A stretch of 64,000 nucleotides of DNA, taken from contig NZ_DCLL01000023.1 of assembly GCF_002321025.1 (NCBI RefSeq), forward strand, positions 25,238-89,237, given 5' to 3'. The number at the start of each line of letters is the position of its first letter. Positions within the stretch are counted from its first letter, which is position 1. This stretch comes from Acinetobacter lwoffii. Lineage in GTDB: Bacteria > Pseudomonadota > Gammaproteobacteria > Pseudomonadales > Moraxellaceae. Below the pieces are notes generated by a model that saw only the letters and a program-made list of their open reading frames with translations, searched no databases and was not told the origin of the DNA. A program made the translations under genes and the position numbers. Positions 53,522-62,355 of this stretch are shown here, in pieces.

Positions 53522-54781
53522 ATGCATGAAAAGATGAGCTTAAATACGCAAATTCTAATTGCCGCCGTATTGGGGGTGCTGTTTGGATTTCTATTGACGA
53601 TATTTCCGCAGACCTCATTTTTTGATATCAGCTTATATGGCATCGGTATTGTCAGCAGTATTTTTATTGGCTTGTTAAAAATGCTGTTAGTGCCGCTGAT
53701 TTTTAGCTCAATCGTGGTCGGTGTATCCAATCTGCAGGCGGGTGGGCAACTGAGCCGTACCTGGAAAATTACCCTGATGTGTTGTGTGACCACCACCACC
53801 TTGGCGCTCATTTTAGGTCTGGCGTGTGCGCATCTGTTTGATGTGGGCAAAGGCGTCGATGTACTGATGTTCCAGGATGCCATGGCACAACATCAAACAC
53901 CGGATACGCTCACGCCATCTTCTTTCTTTACCAACTTTATTCAAAATACCCTGATCAATCCGTTTAAAGCCTTTGCCGATGGCAATGTCTTGGCGGTGGT
54001 AGTCTTTGCGCTATTTGTTGGTGTAGCACTAGTCGCAGGTGGAGATAAATTCCGTACTGTGCGCAAGCTGAGTCACCAGTTTTTTGAAATCATGATGTTG
54101 ATGATTGGCTGGGTGATGAAACTGGCACCGCTCGGTATTTTTGCCTTATTGGCTAAATTAATTGCCACTGAAGATGTTTCAGTTCTCAGTCGTCTGGCTG
54201 AATTCGCTGCGGTAGTCACCGGTACGACGATTTTTCATGGCATCGTGGTTTTGCCTTTATTGCTGTGGATTTTCGGCAAGATGGATCCGGTCACGTTCTT
54301 TAAAGGCACACGTGCTGCCTTGATTACTGCCTTTGCCACCAGTTCCAGTTCGGCCACCATGCCCTTGTCGATGAAATGCGCGCAGGAAAATTTAGGTGTG
54401 CGTCCACATACTGCAGGCTTTGTAATTCCACTCGGTACACAGTTAAATATGGATGGTACGGCGCTGTATGAAGCAGCTGCAGCTCTATTTATTGCCAATT
54501 TAATGGGGCTGGATCTCAGTCTGGGGCAGCAGCTGGTGGTCTGTGCGACGGCGATGATTGCATCCTTGGGTGCACCGGGAATTCCGAGTGCCGGTATGGT
54601 GACCATGATTATGGTCTTGCAATCGGTCGGTTTGCCTGCCGAGGCGATTGCCATTCTTTTACCGATCGACCGTTTACTGGATACCGTACGCACAGTCGTG
54701 AATGTTCAGGGAGATATGATGATCAGTGTGGTGGTAGATCGGCATACACGTGAACCCGATCTTCAAGCTACAGATAGCTAA
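53522..54781 (+). CDS. dicarboxylate/amino acid:cation symporter (DAACS family)
   Basis: 419 aa with eight helices and two re-entrant hairpins, the GltP/DctA fold. Serine-rich hairpin 1: ITAFATSSSSATMPLSM. Helix 7 motif: TQLNMDGTALYEAAAALF, with the NMDGT cation site. Hairpin 2: SLGAPGIPSAG. Substrate is probably glutamate/aspartate or a C4-dicarboxylate. PLSMKCAQENLGV is like GltP-type carriers rather than DctA, but the evidence is too weak for a gene symbol. An internal ATG at 53534 is an alternative start. Confidence 0.9.
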   Translation: MHEKMSLNTQILIAAVLGVLFGFLLTIFPQTSFFDISLYGIGIVSSIFIGLLKMLLVPLIFSSIVVGVSNLQAGGQLSRTWKITLMCCVTTTTLALILGLACAHLFDVGKGVDVLMFQDAMAQHQTPDTLTPSSFFTNFIQNTLINPFKAFADGNVLAVVVFALFVGVALVAGGDKFRTVRKLSHQFFEIMMLMIGWVMKLAPLGIFALLAKLIATEDVSVLSRLAEFAAVVTGTTIFHGIVVLPLLLWIFGKMDPVTFFKGTRAALITAFATSSSSATMPLSMKCAQENLGVRPHTAGFVIPLGTQLNMDGTALYEAAAALFIANLMGLDLSLGQQLVVCATAMIASLGAPGIPSAGMVTMIMVLQSVGLPAEAIAILLPIDRLLDTVRTVVNVQGDMMISVVVDRHTREPDLQATDS

Positions 54782-54795
54782 AACATTTAAAAAAT

Positions 54796-54827
54796 AAAAA
54801 AAGCAGGCCATTGGTCTGCTTTTTTTA
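54796..54827 (+). terminator. symporter terminator
   Basis: AAAAAAGCAG-GCCATTGGT-CTGCTTTTTTT; the stem is short but the T tract is strong. Confidence 0.85.
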
Positions 54828-54883
54828 TAAGGTAAGTTTTAATAAATCAAGAACAATCCCAGACCATTGCGGTGATATGGATC

Positions 54884-55834
54884 TTAATCCGCTGAACGCT
54901 TATTCTGATTTAGCTCATCTGCCGCTTTAAGCTCGGATTGATCCTGCTCAAGCAATTTCAGTGGTTCTTCAGCTTCATTTAAAGCATGCATCGATACTTC
55001 AGTAATATGCTCTGAATCAGTTTCACTAAGCTCGAGTTCTCCAAGCGGTTCATCGGATTCATTCAAATCATGCGCTGATGCTTCAGGAATACTGTCCAGA
55101 TCATATTCAGACGCTTGATCTAAGGTAAAGTTCAAACGACCACCCATGACACTGGCCAGTTCTTCTAAACCTTGTTTGTTCATGGAGGAAAACAGTTGAA
55201 TCGAGAAATCCAGCTTCATCTTTTTCAATGCCGCTTTGACTTCCTGCAAGGCTTTGGATGCAGGACCACGGTTTAGTTTATCTGACTTGGTTAACAAGAC
55301 ATGCACGAACAACTGGCGGGAATAAGCCCATTCCAGCATCATCACATCGAAGTGTTGCAGGGGATGACGGATATCCATCAACAATACCAGGCCTTGTAAG
55401 CTCTGGCGATGAATCAGGTAGTTTTCCAGTTCTTTTTGCCAGACCAGTTTCATTTTTTCAGGCACAGCCGCATAACCATAACCGGGTAAGTCGACCAGAC
55501 GCTGATCCGGATTACCCAGACTGAAAAAGTTGATCATCTGGGTGCGGCCAGGTTTTTTCGATGCACGTGCCAGCTGTTTCTGGTTAGTCAGGGCATTAAT
55601 CGCACTAGACTTACCTGCATTCGAGCGGCCGGCAAAAGCAATTTCATAGCCTGTATCTTCTACACAAAGACTGAGTTTGGGTGCACTCATTAAAAATTCG
55701 GCTTTGCGTAGCCAGTTGAGTGCGCGCACAGAATATTCAGTAATGGCAGAATCAACTTTTTTCTCATAGCTGATCTTTTGCTTAGGCGCATGGGCTGTCT
55801 TACTGTTTTTGGATTTTCCTCTGCTGTGGTGCAT
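54884..55834 (-). CDS. engB: ribosome-biogenesis GTPase EngB (YihA/YsxC) with acidic repeat tail
   Basis: 316 aa; usual EngB is about 200 aa. G1 GRSNAGKSS, G3 DLPGYGYA, G4 TKSD and the PGRTQMINFF switch region are all present, residues about 55-240. The extra length is an N-terminal basic lead (HHSRGKSKNSKT) and a C-terminal extension from about residue 241. The extension is acidic and contains two 28-residue repeats, EASAHDLNESDEPL (251-264) and EVSMHALNEAEEPL (279-292). Acts in assembly of the large ribosomal subunit. Extension role unknown. Confidence 0.94.
   Translation of the reverse strand: MHHSRGKSKNSKTAHAPKQKISYEKKVDSAITEYSVRALNWLRKAEFLMSAPKLSLCVEDTGYEIAFAGRSNAGKSSAINALTNQKQLARASKKPGRTQMINFFSLGNPDQRLVDLPGYGYAAVPEKMKLVWQKELENYLIHRQSLQGLVLLMDIRHPLQHFDVMMLEWAYSRQLFVHVLLTKSDKLNRGPASKALQEVKAALKKMKLDFSIQLFSSMNKQGLEELASVMGGRLNFTLDQASEYDLDSIPEASAHDLNESDEPLGELELSETDSEHITEVSMHALNEAEEPLKLLEQDQSELKAADELNQNKRSAD
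54963..55130 (-). repeat. 84-bp diverged tandem repeat in the engB tail
   Basis: GGTTC(T/A)TC(A/G)G-T/A-TTCATT... at 54963 and 55047 is repeated with about three-quarters identity by eye. It corresponds to the two 28-residue acidic units at the EngB C-terminus and keeps frame. Confidence 0.75.
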
Positions 55835-55939
55835 AACTCAACTTCAATAAATGATCTACAATGAAACATTATAAAGGAAGTCGCACAGGCAAGCGAACTT
55901 TGCCGCAAGAATAAGTCACAAGACCTGACCCGCAAGACT

Positions 55940-56380
55940 TTAAAGATTAACTAGGCCGATCGGAGAATTTCTACTGAAACGCGCATTTCGTGGCCTAATC
56001 ACATCTTTAAGCACATATTGGTCCAGACTGCTATAAAACTGTTCAACCGCATCATCTAAAATACTTTTTAAACCACAAATCGGACGTAACACGCAGGGTG
56101 GGCTATTGCATTCCACTACATTGCTGTCGCGTTGCAGGATCCGCACAATCTGTCCCAGTTGAAGGTTCAGGCTTGCCGGATTTAAACGTATGCCGCCACC
56201 TTTGCCACGTGTGGTGATCAGCCAATCCTGTTTCGCCATAAAGTGCACGATTTTCATGGCATGATTTTGTGAAACCTGCAAGCGCTCGGCAAGCTCTGCA
56301 ATGGTATAAGGGAGATCACGTGGCTGTGCGACATACATCAGGATCCGAAGCGCATAGTCAGTGAATTTATTGAGTTGCAT
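55940..56380 (-). CDS. nsrR: Rrf2-family nitric-oxide-sensing repressor NsrR
   Basis: 146 aa. Winged-helix repressor that loses DNA binding when its iron-sulfur cluster meets nitric oxide. The cluster ligands of known NsrR are all here at the same positions: Cys91, Cys96 and Cys102 (CNSPPCVLRPIC), plus Asp8 (MQLNKFTDYA). The recognition helix region QVSQNHAMKIVHFMA and wing RGKGGGIRL are typical. It lies next to the flavohaemoglobin-like gene at 56478, which carries an NsrR box. A hairpin separates the two. Confidence 0.93.
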   Translation of the reverse strand: MQLNKFTDYALRILMYVAQPRDLPYTIAELAERLQVSQNHAMKIVHFMAKQDWLITTRGKGGGIRLNPASLNLQLGQIVRILQRDSNVVECNSPPCVLRPICGLKSILDDAVEQFYSSLDQYVLKDVIRPRNARFSRNSPIGLVNL

Positions 56381-56414
56381 AAGATCAACAGCTAGAAAAT
56401 GAAAGAATTGAATG

Positions 56415-56441
56415 CTAAAAGCTCCACGAATGGAGCTTTTA
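56415..56441. terminator. hairpin between the globin gene and nsrR
   Basis: CTAAAAGCTCCA-CGAA-TGGAGCTTTTAATC. A perfect stem with T tracts on both strands; on the - strand it terminates the globin gene transcript about 36 bp past its stop. Confidence 0.88.
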
Positions 56442-56477
56442 ATCAGAATCTGATGCTAGTCTAAACCGTTTTTGCAA

Positions 56478-57239
56478 TTAAAGCTTGAGCGGGGCAGACA
56501 CTTCGACCACATCACCAACTTTGTAGTGGTTGATCAGGGTCTGTGCAACCGAGAATGCGGTTGGATTTTCTTCCGCTTTCACAGTAATTTGATATTGCTC
56601 GTTTTGAGCCTGGTCAAAGCTAAACTGTTGTGGTTGACGAATGTGCTGTTCAGGCACCTGTACACGTACTGAAATATGTTCACCCGCTTCAGCACTTGCA
56701 ATCGCAGCACCATCTTTAGCTTTAAGCGTAAAGATTTTACCTGCATCGGTATCATTGACTGCTGCCACTTCAAATTCGCGCCAGCCCGCCCAGCCACCAT
56801 TTTCAGAAGCTAGAGTGGCATATTTAGATTTTTCCACACCAATCAAAATATCTGCCAGTTGCATATACGCTTCTTTCCAGGCTGCGATCAGGTCTGAGTC
56901 CATGGGTACATCTAAAACTTCGCTGATCGAGTGCAACAGATTCTCACCGACAATCGCATATTGATCCGGCTGAATATCCAGGCTGACATGTTTAGTGGTA
57001 ATACGTTCGATGGCTTTGGCCAAAACGCCCGGATTGGTAATGTTTTCAGCATAGGCAAGTACTGCGGCAGCCAAGGCACGTGGTTGACGGCCAGTACTTT
57101 GATGATCCATGTTGAAGGTGTTTTTTAACTCTGGATGGTTGTTCAGCATGCGGTTATAGAAATACGTGGTAAGTGCTACGCCGTTTTCACGTAAAACAGG
57201 AACAGTCGCTTGTACAAGTTCGATATGTTGTGGAGTCAT
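56478..57239 (-). CDS. short flavohaemoglobin-like protein (globin + partial FAD domain, no NAD domain)
   Basis: 253 aa; full Hmp flavohaemoglobins are about 400 aa. Globin domain (residues about 1-140) has the key residues: Tyr28 (B10), Gln52 (E7), proximal His84 in KHVSL and Tyr94. Residues about 150-253 resemble the FAD β-barrel (GGWAGWREFEV..., GEHISVRVQVPE, VGDVVEVSAP) but the flavin motif RxYS has become QQFS (204-207), and the NAD(P) domain is absent. The stop is followed by a terminator within 65 bp, so this is a settled short form, not a fresh break. With an NsrR box and nsrR beside it, nitric-oxide defence is the likely role, with an unknown reductase. Confidence 0.85.
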   Translation of the reverse strand: MTPQHIELVQATVPVLRENGVALTTYFYNRMLNNHPELKNTFNMDHQSTGRQPRALAAAVLAYAENITNPGVLAKAIERITTKHVSLDIQPDQYAIVGENLLHSISEVLDVPMDSDLIAAWKEAYMQLADILIGVEKSKYATLASENGGWAGWREFEVAAVNDTDAGKIFTLKAKDGAAIASAEAGEHISVRVQVPEQHIRQPQQFSFDQAQNEQYQITVKAEENPTAFSVAQTLINHYKVGDVVEVSAPLKL

Positions 57240-57265
57240 GAGAGCCGTCTACAGATGTTTTTTAA

Positions 57266-57288
57266 AAGATGCATTTAATTTACATCTT
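57266..57288 (-). promoter_or_regulatory. NsrR operator upstream of the globin gene
   Basis: AAGATG-CATTTAATTTA-CATCTT, a 23-bp palindrome that matches the enterobacterial NsrR box (AAGATGCyttt-n-aaarGCATCTT) at nearly every position, one mismatch in the second arm (ACATCTT for GCATCTT). Located 27-49 bp before the start codon, on the promoter. Confidence 0.88.
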
Positions 57289-57391
57289 TTAAAATGGCTT
57301 TACAATAGTGCATAGTCATAAAACCATAAAAAATTATGGGATATAAGAATATCCCATAAAAAGTGTGATGATGATCGGAAAAGGAGGGTGA

Positions 57392-58942
57392 TTATTTGCG
57401 GCCAAACAGCGAACCCAGTAAGCCGCGCACAATTTTCTGCCCAGTACTCCCGCCCAGGCTGCGGGCAGCACTTTTGGCAAAGGTGCCGACAATATCCTGA
57501 GTCAGTTTTTCTCGTTGCTTGGCTGCGCGTTCAGCTTCTTTTTGCTGTTCTCGTGCCAGACGTTCCTGTTCTTTAATTTGCTGCTTGGCAAGAGCTTCCT
57601 GTTCCTTGCTTTGCTGTTTGGCAAGTTCGGCGGCCTGAGCCTGTTGCTGGCGTTCTGCGACCTTGTTTTGCAGCATTTCATGGGCGCTATCCCGATCGAC
57701 TGGCTGCTCATAAATACCGGCGACAATACTTTGCTGCATGAGAGCCTTGCGTTCTTCAAGCGAGATCGGTGTAAAGGATGAATGCGGCGGCATGACCCAG
57801 CCACGCTCTACTATTTGCGGAATGCCTTTTTCATCCAGGCAGCTAATTAGGGCTTCACCGACAGCAAGTTCGGTAATCACCTGATCGACTTTAAATTCAG
57901 GATTGGCTCGGAAAGTCTCTGCTGCGGTTTTCACTGCTTTTTGATCTTTGGGAGTGAAAGCCCGCAAAGCATGTTGAACCCGATTGCCGAGCTGGCCTAA
58001 GACACTTTCAGGTAAGTCCAACGGATTTTGCGTGACAAAATAAATCCCTACACCTTTCGAGCGAATTAGACGCACCACCTGCTCAATTTTTTCTTGCAGG
58101 GCAGGGCTGGCATTATCAAATAAGAGATGGGCTTCATCAAAGAAAAACACCAGTTTAGGTTTGTCCAGATCGCCGACTTCGGGAAGCTGTTCAAACAGCT
58201 CGGAGAGCATCCAGAGTAAGAACGTGGCATATAGCTTAGGCGTATTCATCAGCTTGTCAGCCGCCAACAAATTGATATTGCCACGTCCTTGACTATCCGT
58301 CTGCAAAAAGTCCATCAGATCCAGCGCCGGCTCGCCAAAAAACTGGTCACCGCCTTGGTCAGCCAGTGCTAACAAATTACGTTGAATCGCACCGAGACTG
58401 GCGGGTGAAAGATTGCCATATTCAGCTTTAAAGTCAGCCGCATGCTCAGAGACATAACTCAGCATCGCTTTCAGATCTTTAAAGTCGATCAGCAATAAAC
58501 CCTGATCATCGGCAATCCGAAACACGGCAGATAAAACGCCTTCCTGGGTGTCATTCAGATTCAGTATTTGCGCCAGCAGCAGCGGGCCAATTTCAGAAAT
58601 GGTAGTGCGAATCGGATGACCCTGTTCGCCAAATAAATCCCAAAACACCACTGGTGAGGCTGCAAAAGGAATGGACTCGATATTGAGACTTTTAATCCGT
58701 TCATCAAACTTGGGGCTGCTTTCACCTGCTTTGGCCAGGCTGGACACATCGCCTTTGGCATCGGCGAGGAATACAGGTACACCAATTCGAGAAAAGCTCT
58801 CCGCCAATACTTTTAAAGTCACAGTCTTTCCGGTACCAGTGGCACCTGCAATCAAGCCATGTCGATTGGCAAGTTGGGAATGCAGCACAATATCCTGTGT
58901 GGTATCCGCAGTTTTTTTAGCAATAACAATTGGTCTACCCAT
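57392..58942 (-). CDS. HerA-like ATPase of the YjgR/DUF853 family
   Basis: 516 aa. P-loop ATPase with Walker [12 protein letters not shown] and Walker [13 protein letters not shown], plus the arginine-finger-like [26 protein letters not shown] (read in parts). The C-terminal region is a long Lys/Glu/Gln-rich coiled coil ([19 protein letters not shown], repeated in style) and then a Gly/Arg-rich end. E. coli YjgR is the closest known relative; its role is not defined, but HerA/FtsK relatives pump DNA or protein. It is 18 bp downstream of metC on the same strand, so co-transcribed. Confidence 0.88.
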   Translation of the reverse strand: MGRPIVIAKKTADTTQDIVLHSQLANRHGLIAGATGTGKTVTLKVLAESFSRIGVPVFLADAKGDVSSLAKAGESSPKFDERIKSLNIESIPFAASPVVFWDLFGEQGHPIRTTISEIGPLLLAQILNLNDTQEGVLSAVFRIADDQGLLLIDFKDLKAMLSYVSEHAADFKAEYGNLSPASLGAIQRNLLALADQGGDQFFGEPALDLMDFLQTDSQGRGNINLLAADKLMNTPKLYATFLLWMLSELFEQLPEVGDLDKPKLVFFFDEAHLLFDNASPALQEKIEQVVRLIRSKGVGIYFVTQNPLDLPESVLGQLGNRVQHALRAFTPKDQKAVKTAAETFRANPEFKVDQVITELAVGEALISCLDEKGIPQIVERGWVMPPHSSFTPISLEERKALMQQSIVAGIYEQPVDRDSAHEMLQNKVAERQQQAQAAELAKQQSKEQEALAKQQIKEQERLAREQQKEAERAAKQREKLTQDIVGTFAKSAARSLGGSTGQKIVRGLLGSLFGRK

Positions 58943-58960
58943 AGCTTTTCCTGTTATTTA

Positions 58961-60163
58961 TTATTCGTTTTTAAGTTTTTTCATTTGTTCTAGTGCATGC
59001 TGAATATCTTGAATCAAATCTTCCGGATATTCCAGTCCAATACAGAAACGAACCAGCAAGCCGTCTTTTAAGTGTGAATGTTCCAGCACACGCATGTCTT
59101 TTAAGTTATATAGCATGACCAGACTGACAGGGCCACCCCAACTAAAGCCAAGCTTAAACAGTTTTAAGCTATCACAGAAATTCCGGATATCCTGCATTAC
59201 GTATGTGCTGTCAAAGATCACGCTGACCAGGCCGGCACTATCACCTTGCTTGCAAATTTCTTTCCAGTACTGATGGCCTGCGCTGTCCGGGTCAGCAGGA
59301 TGCAGCACCTGTACAAACTCGGCTTGCTGTTGAAGCCATGTCATTAATGCCAGTGCACTTTTCGACTGATGTTCATAGCGAAGTTGCATCGAAGCCAGAC
59401 TGCGTTGTATCTGTGCCACATCATCACCAGAAACACTAATGCCCTGAATGGCATGTGCGCGGAACAGTTTGTGATGCAGGGCCTTATCTCGCGTAACCAC
59501 CGAGCCCATCAGAATATCACCCCCGCCGCTTGGATATTTGGTCAGTGCATGTACCGTCATATCTACACTTAAATGCTCTTCACTAAAATCAAAGGCATCA
59601 AAAGCCAGACCTGCGCCCCAGGTATTATCCAGCGCAGTAAGAATATTGTGTGCCTGAGCTTTTTTCACTAAACCAGCCAGATCCGGAAATTCCAAGGTGA
59701 CTGAGCCAGCAGCCTCGAGCCAGATCAGTTTGGCTTTATCTGTAGGCTGAAATGTATCAAGCTCTATGGGATTGTAGACCTTAACCGTAATTCCATAACG
59801 CTTTTCCAGATTGCGTAAATGTTCCATGTTTGGACCATAGATATTGTCAGCCACCCAAACCTCATCTCCTTGGCTTAAAAAGCAAGAATTCACGAGATTA
59901 ATCGCGGATAAACCACTCGGTGCGAGCAGGTGATATAAACCACCTTCGAGCTGTGCGATGTTATCGCCCAGCGTAAAGGTCGTAGGCGTGCCATGCGTGC
60001 CATAACTATAGTCATAGTCATCGGTCCAATGGCGATTAAACAGGGCATCGGTATTGTTAAAGATAATCGTCGATGCACGATAGAGGGGAGGCTGAATGGT
60101 GGAAATCGCTTGAGGAGCCTTTCGTGGTGCATGAATCAGGCGAGTTTGAGGGTCTTGTTTCAC
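58961..60163 (-). CDS. metC: cystathionine beta-lyase (PLP-dependent)
   Basis: 400 aa from the GTG at 60163 (MKQDPQTRLIHAPRKA); the frame begins at a TTG at 60187, and neither start has a good ribosome-binding site. Cys/Met metabolism PLP enzyme: the PLP Lys is in HALTKYPSGGGDILMGSV, the phosphate-binding GLSAINLV and the ALDNTWGAGLAFD site are intact. YSYGTHGTPTTFTL and FKLGFSWGGPVSL match the MetC-type enzymes. Converts cystathionine to homocysteine. Other C-S lyases of the family are possible. Confidence 0.85.
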   Translation of the reverse strand: MKQDPQTRLIHAPRKAPQAISTIQPPLYRASTIIFNNTDALFNRHWTDDYDYSYGTHGTPTTFTLGDNIAQLEGGLYHLLAPSGLSAINLVNSCFLSQGDEVWVADNIYGPNMEHLRNLEKRYGITVKVYNPIELDTFQPTDKAKLIWLEAAGSVTLEFPDLAGLVKKAQAHNILTALDNTWGAGLAFDAFDFSEEHLSVDMTVHALTKYPSGGGDILMGSVVTRDKALHHKLFRAHAIQGISVSGDDVAQIQRSLASMQLRYEHQSKSALALMTWLQQQAEFVQVLHPADPDSAGHQYWKEICKQGDSAGLVSVIFDSTYVMQDIRNFCDSLKLFKLGFSWGGPVSLVMLYNLKDMRVLEHSHLKDGLLVRFCIGLEYPEDLIQDIQHALEQMKKLKNE

Positions 60164-60326
60164 GTGAATGCGCTCAAATGTAATCAAATATTACTCTAGC
60201 TTAAGAGAATCTGTGACTCACTGCCAGTTACGTTGTGAATTGTTTAAAAACAACAAGTCTTATAAAAAGTTGGCTTCATTTTTGCAAAACCTAAATCTAT
60301 ATAGCTAAAAAAATAGGTTGAGGAGC

Positions 60327-61061
60327 ATGAAATCGCATTTAAAAGTGCATTATTTTCAGCATATTGCTGGTGAAGGTTTTGGTAGTTGTTATGAATTTTT
60401 AAAGCAGCATCAGGCGCACATTACAGCGACTGAATTTTTTGCTTTACCCGTCGATCGACCTTTGGAGATCGAGGCGCTGCCTGCAGTGGAAGAAGTGGAT
60501 TTGCTGATCATTATGGGTGGTACCATGAGTGTGAATGATGAAGCGAATTTCCCTTGGTTAAAAATAGAAAAACGCTGGTTGCGTCGCTATCTTTCGCATG
60601 GTAAACCAGCAATTGGCCTGTGTCTGGGTGGGCAGTTGATTGCAAATGCTTTGGGTGCAGGTGTTAGTCGCAATCCAGAACAAGAATTGGGGTGGACCAC
60701 GGTGCACAGAGTGGCGAATCTACCAGAGACGTGTTTTAGCCTGCCGGAGCAGTTTAATATTCTGCAATGGCACAATGAAACATTTGAATTGCCCAAAGGT
60801 GCAGTCCATCTGGCAGAAAATGAAGCCTGTCGTAATCAGATGTACCAGTTGGGCAGAAATGTATTGGGCTTCCAGTTTCATCCTGAAATCACGCCGGAAA
60901 CCCTGGCATTGTTTTTGGAAAATGAAGAAGAGCTTGCGCAATTTTCAGGAAAATATGTGCAAAATTTATTTGAATTAAAAAAAACCACGAAGCAAAAATT
61001 TATTGAAGGAAATCAGATGTTAAATCGTGCTATAGAATATGTTTTGGCAAAAACTGCCTAG
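60327..61061 (+). CDS. class I glutamine amidotransferase-like protein
   Basis: 244 aa from the ATG at 60327, which follows AGGAG; the frame opens at a TTG at 60318. Triad elements are the nucleophile Cys in GLCLGGQ, and His-x-Glu in FQFHPEITPE. Stand-alone amidotransferase of the GMP-synthase-like subgroup (yfeJ/type I). It may act on other nucleophiles, since no synthase partner is adjacent. It is followed by 272 bp holding the S10 operon promoter and leader. Confidence 0.88.
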   Translation: MKSHLKVHYFQHIAGEGFGSCYEFLKQHQAHITATEFFALPVDRPLEIEALPAVEEVDLLIIMGGTMSVNDEANFPWLKIEKRWLRRYLSHGKPAIGLCLGGQLIANALGAGVSRNPEQELGWTTVHRVANLPETCFSLPEQFNILQWHNETFELPKGAVHLAENEACRNQMYQLGRNVLGFQFHPEITPETLALFLENEEELAQFSGKYVQNLFELKKTTKQKFIEGNQMLNRAIEYVLAKTA

Positions 61062-61127
61062 TATTTAAACAATAAACTATTGTTTTAAGTCATAAATTGA
61101 AAACTTGGATAAAACCATAAAAGAGAT

Positions 61128-61156
61128 TTGCTTATGCATTAAACAATGGCTATAAT
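61128..61156 (+). promoter_or_regulatory. S10 operon promoter
   Basis: TTGCTT (61128-61133), 17-bp spacer, TATAAT (61151-61156). The -10 is consensus and the spacing ideal. The transcription start should lie near 61163, giving a leader of about 170 nt before rpsJ. Confidence 0.85.
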
Positions 61157-61250
61157 AAGCGACCCTTCAATAGGAAGGGGGTTAACTGCGAATAAAGTAG
61201 TTAACTATCGTTACAGTCGTGGCATCGATCATGACCTTAGTGATATTTCA

Positions 61251-61302
61251 CTGCTCTTGACACTTGCCCATATAAAGTGGGGTGAGATGCGTCAAGAGTG
61301 AT
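61251..61302 (+). promoter_or_regulatory. leader hairpin of the S10 operon
   Basis: CTCTTGAC (61254-61261) pairs perfectly with GTCAAGAG (61291-61298), flanked by further pairing, with a smaller stem CACTT / AAGTG inside. In enterobacteria the S10 leader binds ribosomal protein L4 for feedback control. Whether this hairpin does so is not shown. Confidence 0.6.
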
Positions 61303-61333
61303 TCTTTATATATTTGGCTTGGAGTTTACTGGT

Positions 61334-61645
61334 ATGTCTAACCAGAGAATTCGTATCCGTCTTAAGTCTTTTGATCATCGCCTGATTGATCAATCAGCTC
61401 AAGAAATCGTAGAAACCGCAAAACGTACTGGCGCACAAGTGTGTGGTCCAATTCCAATGCCAACACGCATTGAACGTTTTAACGTTTTAACATCACCACA
61501 CGTAAACAAAGACGCGCGTGACCAGTACGAAATCCGTACTTACAAGCGTTTGATCGACATCGTTCAACCTACAGACAAAACTGTAGATGCATTGATGAAG
61601 TTAGATCTTGCAGCTGGTGTTGATGTTCAGATCGCATTGGGTTAA
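61334..61645 (+). CDS. rpsJ: 30S ribosomal protein S10
   Basis: 103 aa from the ATG at 61334 ([19 protein letters not shown]), with GGAG nearby; the frame reaches back to 61298. S10 also binds NusB in antitermination. First gene of the S10 operon. The region [20 protein letters not shown] and the [12 protein letters not shown] segment are signature. Confidence 0.98.
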
Positions 61646-61705
61646 GGCTTTCGGGTTAATTAACACTCTAAGTTAATTAGGCCGCTTTTTTAGAGGTTTA
61701 TGCAC

Positions 61706-62344
61706 ATGGCTATTGGTTTAGTCGGTCGCAAGTGCGGTATGACACGTATCTTTACAGATGCTGGTGTTTCTGTGCCTGTTACAGTGATTGAGGTTGATCC
61801 TAACCGCATCACTCAAATCAAAACGCTTGAAACTGATGGTTATCAAGCGATTCAAATCACTACTGGTGAACGTCGCGAATCTCGCGTAACTAACGCTCAG
61901 AAAGGCCACTTCGCGAAAGCGGGTGTTGCAGCTGGTCGTCTAGTTCAAGAATTCCGTGCTACAGAAGCTGATCTTGAAGGTCGTGAAGTTGGTGGTACGC
62001 TTACCGTTGAATTGTTCCAAGTTGGTCAAGTTGTTGACGTAACTGGTCAATCTAAAGGTAAAGGTTTCCAAGGTGGTGTTAAGCGTTGGAACTTCCGTAC
62101 GCAAGATGCAACTCACGGTAACTCAGTTTCTCACCGTGTTTTAGGTTCTACTGGTCAAAACCAGACTCCTGGTCGCGTATTCAAAGGCAAAAAAATGGCT
62201 GGCCATTTAGGTGCTGAACGCGTAACTACACAGGGTCTTGAGATCGTTGCTATCGACACAGAACGTTCAGTTCTAGTTGTTAAAGGCGCGGTTCCTGGTG
62301 CTACTGGTGGCGACGTAATCGTTCGTCCTACGATCAAGGCCTGA
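61706..62344 (+). CDS. rplC: 50S ribosomal protein L3
   Basis: 212 aa from the ATG at 61706 ([16 protein letters not shown]), nine bases after AGAGG; a nearer ATG at 61700 is too close to the ribosome-binding site. Conserved core: [13 protein letters not shown] and the [28 protein letters not shown] segment (in parts). The glutamine in GQNQTPGR is the position methylated in E. coli L3. Confidence 0.98.
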   Translation: MAIGLVGRKCGMTRIFTDAGVSVPVTVIEVDPNRITQIKTLETDGYQAIQITTGERRESRVTNAQKGHFAKAGVAAGRLVQEFRATEADLEGREVGGTLTVELFQVGQVVDVTGQSKGKGFQGGVKRWNFRTQDATHGNSVSHRVLGSTGQNQTPGRVFKGKKMAGHLGAERVTTQGLEIVAIDTERSVLVVKGAVPGATGGDVIVRPTIKA

Positions 62345-62355
62345 GGGGAAATAAC

